From: Galaxea fascicularis
Taxonomy: Eukaryota > Cnidaria > Anthozoa > Scleractinia > Euphylliidae
DNA: 64,000 nucleotides
Direction: 5' to 3'
Assembly: GCA_948470475.1 (NCBI GenBank)
Contig: OX419340.1
Span: 15,910,316 to 15,974,315, forward strand
Positions 63,675-64,000 of this stretch are shown in pieces (position 1 is the stretch's first letter; each line of letters starts with the position of its first letter). Both the position numbers and the translations under genes were made by a program. The notes under the pieces are model-generated. The model saw only the letters and a list, made by a program, of their open reading frames with translations, did no database searches and was not told the DNA's origin.

Positions 63675-64000
63675 TTCATACAAAGTACAGGCTAGTGTGG
63701 TCAGATTATCGACATAAAAACACTGGGTTATATTGTACTCATGGGTGTACTACCTAAAGTGCAGCCTACTGTGGTTAGATTAAATACATAAAACACTGGG
63801 TTATACTGTACTCATGGGTGTGCCACCTAAAGTACAGCCTATCGTGGTTAGATTAAATACATAAAACACTGGGTTATACTGTACTCATGGGTGTGCCACC
63901 TAAAGTACAGCCTATTGTGGTTAGATTAAATATAACACTGGGTTATACTGTACTCTTGGGTGTGCCACCTAAAGTACAGCCTATCATGGTTACATTAGCT
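63675..64000. repeat. 73 bp tandem satellite, continues past the window
   Basis: CACTGGGTTATACTGTACTC starts at 63721, 63794, 63867 and 63936, giving periods of 73, 73 and 69 bp; the last interval lacks CATA. A partial, diverged unit precedes at about 63675. Units differ at only a few positions. The array runs off the right edge. Confidence 0.9.

Overview
The window is eukaryotic and looks like an anthozoan cnidarian, most likely a stony coral. The evidence is intron-rich genes of animal type, a single-exon Kelch-like gene, tRNA-headed SINEs with a coral-type tail, BEL/Pao and Ty3/gypsy retrotransposons, and very many short inverted-repeat elements (MITEs). The assignment to stony coral is inference; no marker gene is present.

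Host genes. (1) A two-exon minus-strand gene at 4086-292 encodes a secreted or GPI-anchored Ly6/uPAR-like protein. (2) A plus-strand gene has its main coding exon at 13113-14247 and encodes an unrecognised, probably disordered protein; a possible 5' exon ends at 7142. (3) A small minus-strand membrane-protein ORF lies at 17522-17292. (4) The largest gene is an ERI2 homologue (ERI1-family DEDDh 3'-5' exoribonuclease with a C-terminal GRF zinc finger). I could assemble it as nine phase-consistent exons from 20007 to 36503 (about 659 residues). (5) A single-exon BTB-BACK-Kelch gene lies at 41870-43777.

Mobile DNA fills most of the rest. From 1.5 to 6.2 kb there are SINEs, including a back-to-back pair forming a 175 bp-armed hairpin, and a 5'-truncated LINE. 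The ERI2 introns hold at least ten MITE-type elements, a tetranucleotide minisatellite, SINE heads and a LINE 3' fragment. From 38.2 to 41.6 kb there are two hairpin MITEs and then a 2.9 kb nested palindrome. Its outer arms lead into an OTU-protease-like fragment on one side and a THAP-like zinc-finger fragment on the other, and its inner arms carry a 15 bp minisatellite. From 48174 to 56840 lies a complete minus-strand BEL/Pao element with 594 bp LTRs and a perfect 5 bp target duplication. It is dead through several stops, one frameshift and a foldback insertion in its integrase. From about 57.2 to 62.1 kb lies a decayed plus-strand Ty3/gypsy element. It is itself broken by a MITE and by a 938 bp DNA transposon with a 6 bp target duplication and remnants of a zinc-finger ORF. 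The window ends in a 73 bp tandem satellite.

The genes show no operon-like cooperation. The recurring theme is transposon-derived inverted repeats placed beside or inside host genes. A foldback arm carrying a YY1-type motif abuts the ERI2 start, and an inverted element pair brackets ERI2 exon 8. The best candidates for something undescribed are the OTU/THAP palindrome and the elements with 6 bp target duplications.
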